A stretch of DNA of 64,000 nucleotides, from contig BSBM01002108.1 of NCBI GenBank assembly GCA_027924585.1, positions 326,070 through 390,069 on the forward strand, in the 5' to 3' direction. Below, piece by piece: positions 57,598 to 64,000 of this stretch. Within the stretch, counting starts at the first letter, position 1. Every line of letters starts with the position of its first letter. A program made the position numbers and the translations under genes. This stretch comes from Larix kaempferi (taxonomy: Eukaryota > Streptophyta > Pinopsida > Pinales > Pinaceae). Below the pieces are notes generated by a model. That model had not been told where the DNA came from, ran no database searches, and saw only the letters and a list, made by a program, of their open reading frames with translations.

Positions 57598-58250
57598 CTT
57601 CTCAGAAGACTTCCAGGTCGAAACTCCAAGATATTTGATGTAAAATGGCCAAACTATGAATAAATGGTGTCATTTCCCCACTACCTTGTTATTTGCACTT
57701 GAAGTGGTATCAAATTCGAATGGTTCAGTCAATATCTGATATATTAATGTTGTATGGAGTGCCATTAATATTTTGAAGAAGTTTCATATCCATTAGACAA
57801 GAATTTGGAGCAATATTCTTAAGTTTCATGACAATTTGTGAAGATTTACTATCATTTCCCCTATGTCAAAGCTAGTATACAAACATCTGATTTATGGGAG
57901 TTGCAGATGCTTATAGAGACTTATTAATTATGAATTGGGGATCCCATTTAATTCCTTTATCAGTACCATGTCTCTATTCTGAAATCTGGGAATGTTTTAC
58001 AGTGTTTGGGAAGCCATCTTTGTCTCCTCCCTTAGGGATTGTGAACCTCGATTTGACTAGTAAAGTTCATCATTTTTCCCTGATTATAAATGAATGTTGC
58101 AGAAGTGTTTTAAGAGTTTCCAAGCATCCATAAGCCTCATTTACATGTATTAATACCTTCCAAACTCATTCAGACTCAATTCGGAGCCATTTGGAGCCAT
58201 TTGGAAGCAGTTGAGTCAAGACTAGTCTAAGGGTCAAAATTGGCATTTTT
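57340..58250. other. Interval splitting the gypsy-7 protease, with TA microsatellite
   Basis: Protease motif and RT linker of gypsy-7 are separated by about 0.9 kb with no retroelement coding. It starts with a region that includes the TA repeat. Probably an inserted fragment, but I see no TSD. The short frame at 57894-58133 is not recognisable as a gene. Confidence 0.4.
57502..57595. repeat. TA microsatellite in two blocks
   Basis: Two (TA)n runs (about 57502-57549 and 57560-57594) separated by TTGTAATCTGA, a word that also precedes the first run, so the block was duplicated. Confidence 0.95.
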
Positions 58251-58269
58251 TCCTAGTTTTTGCAAATTA

Positions 58270-59120
58270 TTAAAAAGGGACACTACAAATTATGGGTGTT
58301 TCCACTATTAATAATTATAATGAATTTATGATTCTTGATGTAGACAATCAACTGAACAATATCTGAGTTGTGACGAAACCTGATGAGGTATTGAGTGATA
58401 TTTGTGGTTTCTCCTTATGAACTGCCATGTTGGGAGCATCTTCCAAAGGTGGCATAGTATCCTCCATGTAGGGATTTGGAAAAGCCTCCATGGTGGTATC
58501 CTAAAGGGAACCATGGGAGTATTCCCTAATTTGAAATCATTTATTTTCTTTTCATTTATTCACTCTAAAATATTTTTCATCATAGTTGTAGAAAATCTTG
58601 AGGCACTAATGCTCAGCCATGGCATCCAAGGTCAACTTGTGGATTCATAATTGCTGGGTGGTGGAGTTGTTAGGAATAATATCCATGGTAGACACTGTGT
58701 GAGTGGGAAATGAAGGATGCTTGGGTTGGTAATTGATCACTAGTTCATCTTCTTGGACTCTATCACAAGCTTCCAACCAAGTGGAGGGTCGTTGCATAAG
58801 GAAATGTACCTAAATTCCCTCTTTGAGGCCACTGATGTAAGATTCATGGAAAAACTAATAAGAGAGGCCTTCTATGTAAATTTCCAATTGCTCAAATGTT
58901 GCAATATAGTCCAAAATGGTACCATATTATCTTAATTTAGTTAACCTACCCAAGTAGTGAGTATCACAGTCAAAATCATGCTCGTGAACTATCTTCCTAA
59001 ATTTCATTCAAGGGACATAACTACGATAAGATTTTTGGCACCATTGCCATGGAGGGAATACTTCTGGTGCTTTTGTCGGCCATCCTTAATTCCATGGATG
59101 GAAAATTAGTGTTCCATTTG
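58270..59120 (-). pseudogene. Gypsy-7 gag and protease-start remnant
   Basis: Minus strand, 5' to 3': FFHESYISGLKEGI and RPSTWLEACDR (about 58850-58760), typical of chromodomain-type gypsy gag; LTLDAMAEH followed by NYDEKYF (about 58640-58560), a decayed zinc knuckle in which most Cys are lost; PQISLNTSSGF (about 58400); and FIIIINSGNTHNL (about 58320-58285), the protease motif with Asp changed to Asn. Domain order and strand match the RT and integrase at 54.4-57.2 kb. Confidence 0.75.
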
Positions 59121-60534
59121 GGTAGTCTATGCTCTTATGGTATATTCAGCTCCTGGAAATGAGTCTTAAATCGATTTAGGCCTAATGGTGATGATAGTCA
59201 TATGAACACAATGCAATTGAATTAAAATGCAAAAAAGAACAAGTATGTTGACCATTGGAAACATTTCATATCTTGCATTATATATGTTGAGCATGCACAT
59301 ATGTTATATAATGAGCCATGGGTTGAATTGATTTTAAGCTCTATTTGTCATCAATATTTACACTACCATTGTGCATTTTTTCTCTTATTCTGTGGTTGGT
59401 TAAATCCTAACTATAATCCCACAATATCACTATATTATCAATCCCACATGCTTTATGCATGAGCCTTGAACCCTTGGTGTTACTTGTTAGTTAATAGATT
59501 GAATGGCAGTTATATTGTGTGAACAATGAAGTTTCCCAGTGCATGTGGGATAATGCTTGTGGGGAAAACAAGGGAAAGACAACCCACAATATGAATTGAT
59601 GACTCGGCGTCTTGTGGCAATGATTAGCCTATTTATTTGGCATGTCATGTTCATTTTTCAACTTGGAATATGAGGTGGACTTGTGGCTTATGATCTATCG
59701 CAATGATTAGGCTTGTGAATTGACAGGTAAGTTTGGTGATAAGGATGTTTAATGGCATATCATTAGCATTAATTCGATAATTGGCACTTGTAGCTAGGGT
59801 TTTACCCCTAGCTTGTGCAAATGAGCACCTACTAAGGAGAAGGGACTCCTTAGTAGCAGTTCAGTAAATGGAAATTATTATGCTAAAACAGAAATGTAAA
59901 TTACTCTAAACATGTGCATGAAACAGAAAAAACAAAATGTAAAGAATGGCTTTTGTATTAATTTTACCTCCAATGTGAAGGTTGGTGAAGCTCTTGCAAT
60001 GTCCAAGAGGGTTGCTCCAAGCTCCAACTTGCTCCTTCTCTTTCTCCAAATGATGGGAATGGGCCAAAAGGGGCTCTCAAGGTGAAAGTAGCTCAAGCGT
60101 GAGCTAGGGTTTCAAGAGAGATTTTGGCAGAGTAAGGGTGTACTTGATTATGGATGTGGAATAAGGGGTCTCCATCACCTATTTATAGTTTTTTTGGTGG
60201 TGGAGTGCTGGCCCATGGTTTTGGGAACCATATGGTTTAGGGCAGCTGTATAGGGTTTTTTCCTCCTTTTCCTCATTATTTTATATTTTTTCTTCCCTTT
60301 TTAAGGGGTTTTTGCTATTTTAGAGGAATTTTGGATATTTTTGGAGGAAAAAGGGGTTTTTTAGCCTTTTTGAGGCTTTTTTGATGGTTCTGTGGCCTTT
60401 TGGAGGCATTTTAGGCCTTTTGGAGGCTTTTTAGTGGGATTTTCAGGGTTTTTAAGGGAACTATGGTAGGAAAATGGACAAATGAGCCATGTAATGAGGT
60501 AGATGAGGTAGTGAACAATTTTTGGGTGTTAACA
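59121..60534 (-). repeat. LTR-like region, minus orientation (left border unknown)
   Basis: The right edge GGGTGTTAACA ends at 60534 (TGTTAACACCC on the minus strand, an LTR-type start). A minus-strand TATA box CTATAAATAG lies at 60179-60188. G/T-rich short repeats (TTTTGGAGGC) fill 60330-60470. No partner LTR was found in the window, so it is a solo or truncated LTR at best. Confidence 0.4.
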
Positions 60535-60650
60535 GCGCTGTGTATGAAGAAAATCACTTGTGAATTAAATGGATGGATCCTATGTATGGGAAATTCAAAA
60601 CATTATAGTTCGATCTACCATTATGGTTGAAAGATTGTACGATCCATGGT

Positions 60651-60736
60651 TAATTGATCAAGTGAGTAATGACCTCTTCACCACCCTTGCTTGCACATCG
60701 TGAAGTATTGGTTGATTGATCAAGTGAGTAATGACA
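60651..60736. repeat. Short tandem duplication (~58 bp)
   Basis: TGATCAAGTGAGTAATGAC with flanking GGTTAATT or GGTTGATT occurs at about 60651 and 60709. Confidence 0.85.
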
Positions 60737-60983
60737 TCGATTGTGTTGTAGGTTGGACATAATATGCATGGTTTTTGGGCTCGAGGTTAATTCTCTGCAT
60801 TGTATCCTCTATTACTTTTCCATGAGAATAATTGCTCTGCCAAAATCCTAGTGGTTATTGGTACTGCTACATATTTAAAAATTTAAGGATTTGGCTTGAG
60901 AATGGAAAATTGGATGTAGTGGCACGTTTTTGTGCATCCTAGATAAACTATGACATTGCAAGTCAATTTTCAAGTTATATTCT

Positions 60984-61520
60984 CACTACTACATTTTGAC
61001 CCCAAATTCAATGCTTGTTCGACACTTTTTTGTGTCAGATATGCATGATTTTAACATTGGTCATGCGTCGCTAGAAATTCGTTGCTTAATAATGCTAAGC
61101 GACGTCATGTTGTGTCGTTTAAGCAATATCTAATACTATTTTTTTAACTTCAATCGCTTATAAATATGTCGCTTAAGTAATCCAAGCAACATTATAGTAC
61201 ATCAATAGCTTATCGAAAAAGGGACGTTAGTTGACGTGGAATTAATGTCCAACAAACGTCTAAAAAATAAACATTTGCAAATCAGATTTAATGTTGGTTA
61301 ACCATACAACAATCATACTTTTTTTAAGTAGAGTTATTGTTGGTTTAACGTTCGAAAAGGGATGTTTGCAAAGTACACTTAACATCGTTTTAGCATCCAA
61401 AAAGAGATGTTTCCAACGTAGACCGAACATCCAAAAAGAGATGTTTACAATTGTACTGATAAAAAAACATAGATGATCCGTCGAACTAATGTCGAGTATT
61501 TTATAGATAATAATGTTAGA
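60984..61520 (+). mobile_element. Possible CACTA transposon end (subterminal repeats)
   Basis: Starts CACTACTACATTTTG, followed by GTCGCT/AGCGAC words in both orientations (61067-61175) and by repeats of AAAAAGAGATGTTT or AAAAGGGATGTTT (61350, 61398, 61430). That arrangement resembles the subterminal repeats of plant CACTA (En/Spm) elements. No matching right end or transposase in the window. Confidence 0.35.
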
Positions 61521-62960
61521 TTTATGCTACCGATGTTTAACCCACACCACTTGGATTTCATACGAAATGCAATTGAATGTCCAATAAGCCACATTTGCAA
61601 ATAGCTCTATAAAAAAATGTTGTGGGTCTATCTGGATTCTTGTCCATGGATGTAACCTAAAACATGTAGTCTGAAGCAATGGGATTTTGGAAAACCCCAT
61701 GGCCCATTCAACAAGACAAACCCTTCAAGAAGCTTTTTGGTCAACTCACACCCATACTAGTGGAACCAATTCATCTAACTGAAGAGTCATTGTCCATACT
61801 TCGAGTCATCATATTCACACTGATGTGGTTTTTCATTCAAGCTCAATTTTGGCTCCAAGAATATTTATAAATAGAGGCCTCCATACTCGATTCCAACAAG
61901 CTCAAGATTGATAATGTTATGCAACAAGAATTTCTTCTAAGGATTATGAATCCCACTTGCTCCCACCCTAAAAAAACTAAAAATAAAGAGTCAAAGCCAC
62001 ACAGAAGATGACACCAAGTTTACGGTGGTAAAACCTATATGATATGTAAATGAAACATTTACTTTGAAAACATATCTTAATTAACTCCAAAATAGTGCAC
62101 AGCACTTCCTCCAATATAATAATGATAACACTACACCAACTCATATAGTGAAAGATATAGTGTATGGTTATCTAGAATGCCCCACAAAGTAATAAAAAAA
62201 TTCATTAAATGTTGCCCCTTAGATCTTATTTATCTTGGTGCTCCATTTTAAGTTGTTCATTATCCCCTTTTTCATATGTACTTAATGTGCACCCCACTTG
62301 TAATATTGCAATTTGACATTTTTCTATACATATAACCTATAAAGATATAGTAGATAATCTATTAAAGAAACTTAGTTTTTTTTTTAATTATATCAACATG
62401 ATATTATTACATTAGTCTCCTATAAAAAGTGCAAGAATTTAGAGGATAAAATTTCTCTATTAAAATTGAAATTTACTGAAGGAATATTCACATGAACTAA
62501 AACACCAAACTGCAAGATGGAAATATATACACCCTTATTCATATGCATGTGTGTTACATGATCAAGGTAAAATTGAGAATATGTATGACTTCACTCTCTT
62601 CACATATATATGCAAAAAGAATAGCATTGAAAAACTCAGTAATTTATTTGGAATTGAGAAGTTTACACAATTTCTCAAGCTTTCCTTCTAAACAACCAAT
62701 TTTACATTGTCATTAAGGATGTTTTAGAAGCTTTAATAAATAGAAATATAAATAACTTTTAACATGATCTAGCACATTAACATCGAAAAATATCTTAATT
62801 TAACTAGAAACGAGTTTCCATTAATAATTAGCTTTGATGGTGGAAGAAATAATAAATTAAGTAAAAATATAATAAAAATTATAATCACTAGATACTTAAT
62901 TTTTTGTTAATGATTTAGTTTTTTTTTGTAAAACTGCAATTGTATTTTTAAATCAGGGGA
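61521..62960. other. Unassigned AT-rich interval
   Basis: No ORF or repeat that can be supported. Confidence 0.5.
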
Positions 62961-62969
62961 ACCAAAATT

Positions 62970-63999
62970 ACATGTCGACTAGCTATCTTAGGTGGTCTGG
63001 GGTGATGAAACCACCACCCCAGATGCTAAAAAATGCTAGGAAGATTAACCATAGAGCAAAAAATACCTCTCCCAAGGGACCAGGTTCAAAAAGAGTCTTT
63101 ACAAAGAATCCCAAAGAACAAACCAATACATAATAGTAGACTATGAAACCAAAAAAACCAGAAACGTTGACCATCACAGTAGGAGTTGGGGGCTGCCAGA
63201 GAAAGCCTAAGTATTTGCTTCTTCATTCTAGGGGCTTGGCTTTTCTTCGATGATGGGAGAGTTTCCAAATAAATCCTCATCCCAACTCTGGGGAGGGAGT
63301 TTGGGCGTTAGTGGTTCAGTTTTGCGTCGAGGTGAAGCATCCCCTTCAATTTTCCAAACCCTTTTGCAATGCAGAGAATCAATGGTTGTTGGTATAGGAA
63401 AGGAGACTTCAGGGGGAGGGACCCCCAAAAAGGCACCCGCAGCATGAGAGACTGTCCTAGAAGGGGTACCCATGACGACGACAGATACTTATGTAGCAGC
63501 AACTTACATGCCTTGCGGAGTGGCTCCCGAAGCAGTGGCGATGCCTCCAGGCTGAGTACCATCCGCACCAACAAGTCCTTCATTGATATTGTTGGGTGCG
63601 TCTTGACCATGGTCTCTGTGAGGAATTTCTCTACTAATGAAGGAGTATTTTCCACCAGCCAAGCTGGTGTTCAGAGTTGCAAGCTTTTCGTCCAGCTAAA
63701 CCAGGTAAGCCCTGGTATCCATAATGGAGGTCTTGACAATGTTCCAATTTGCCATCATTTCCTCTACCAAGGTCCCCAGCATATTCATGATTACCCAGTA
63801 GTAGTTAATTTGGTTACCTTGGTTTCCAGAGGAGAGTATATCAGCTACCCTGTTGGATTCCCATTCATCAATTAACATTCGAACTACAGCTGAGACATTT
63901 TCGTCGTAGCCACTGATGATTGTCGTATCCTTGTCCGGGGGGGCTTCATTCTGACCGACGCCATGACCTACGCCTTGCCTGGAAGTACCTCACGGATGA
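62970..63999 (-). pseudogene. Unidentified decayed coding remnant
   Basis: The region is clearly less AT-rich than the previous 10 kb. On the minus strand one frame reads MLIDEWESNRVADILSSG, YYWVIMNMLGTLVEEMM, then LATLNTSLAGGKYSFI and SHAAGAFLGVPPPEVSF with two or three stops, ending after FGNSPIIEEKP (about 63250). A different frame beyond (63177-62983) is hydrophobic (GFFGFIVYYYVLVCSLGFF). It may be a retroelement or a host gene fragment; I do not recognise it. It continues past the right edge. Confidence 0.4.
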
Positions 64000-64000
64000 T

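Noticed and set aside
57369-57629. Ile/Tyr repeat frames
   Set aside because: They are read-through of the TA microsatellite.
57894-58133. 79-codon frame as a host gene
   Set aside because: No motif, splice context or homologue that I recognise; it lies inside the interval splitting gypsy-7.
59121-60534. Right LTR of gypsy-7
   Set aside because: Its outer edge does not match the sequence next to the possible gypsy-7 polypurine tract at 54265, so the pairing is not supported.

Overview
This looks like an intergenic stretch of a large, retrotransposon-rich seed-plant nuclear genome. I found no intact host gene, tRNA, rRNA or CRISPR array. Almost everything between 1 and about 49.7 kb is one nested set of LTR retrotransposons, most with target-site duplications (TSDs) that can be read directly. 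A gymnosperm-like genome would fit the size of the elements and their slow decay, but that is inference and the species cannot be named from the sequence.

Layout of the nest. An old minus-strand Ty3/gypsy element (gypsy-0; RT part at 1-1165, gag/protease part from 46902) was split by a giant plus-strand Ty3/gypsy element (gypsy-1, 1166-46896, TSD GGTCA). Gypsy-1 has LTRs of about 5.5 kb, and each LTR carries a decayed reading frame of about 1200 codons plus an array of palindromes. Two elements landed inside gypsy-1. Copia-2 (7451-18843, plus, TSD GTTCA) lies in gag, and it contains a broken minus-strand relative (copia-6, about 8864-13808). TR-GAG-3 (20913-37173, minus, gag-only, 218-bp LTRs) lies inside a ribonuclease H domain. 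TR-GAG-3 was hit by copia-4 (22635-34902, plus, Tnt1-like), and the 3' LTR of copia-4 was hit by copia-5 (27261-34497, minus, TSD CCTAG). Copia-2, copia-5 and copia-6 belong to one family. With all insertions removed, gypsy-1 is about 18 kb and reads LTR, primer-binding site, gag, protease, RNase H, RT, RNase H, integrase, long 3' spacer, LTR.

Right of the nest, 48.6-64 kb is older and AT-rich. It holds a probable LTR next to gypsy-0, a 1.4-kb candidate inverted-repeat DNA element (51143-52568) with perfect palindromes and a pyrimidine tract, a much-mutated minus-strand gypsy (gypsy-7, about 54.3-59.1 kb), a TA microsatellite, an LTR-like promoter, CACTA-like subterminal repeats, and an unidentified decayed coding remnant at the right edge.

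No coding region is intact. Catalytic residues are lost, or stops and frameshifts are present, in every pol-type region. The two features that look least ordinary are the ORF and heptamer palindrome array inside the giant LTRs of gypsy-1, and an array of small hairpins with covarying stems in the 3' region of copia-2 and copia-5.
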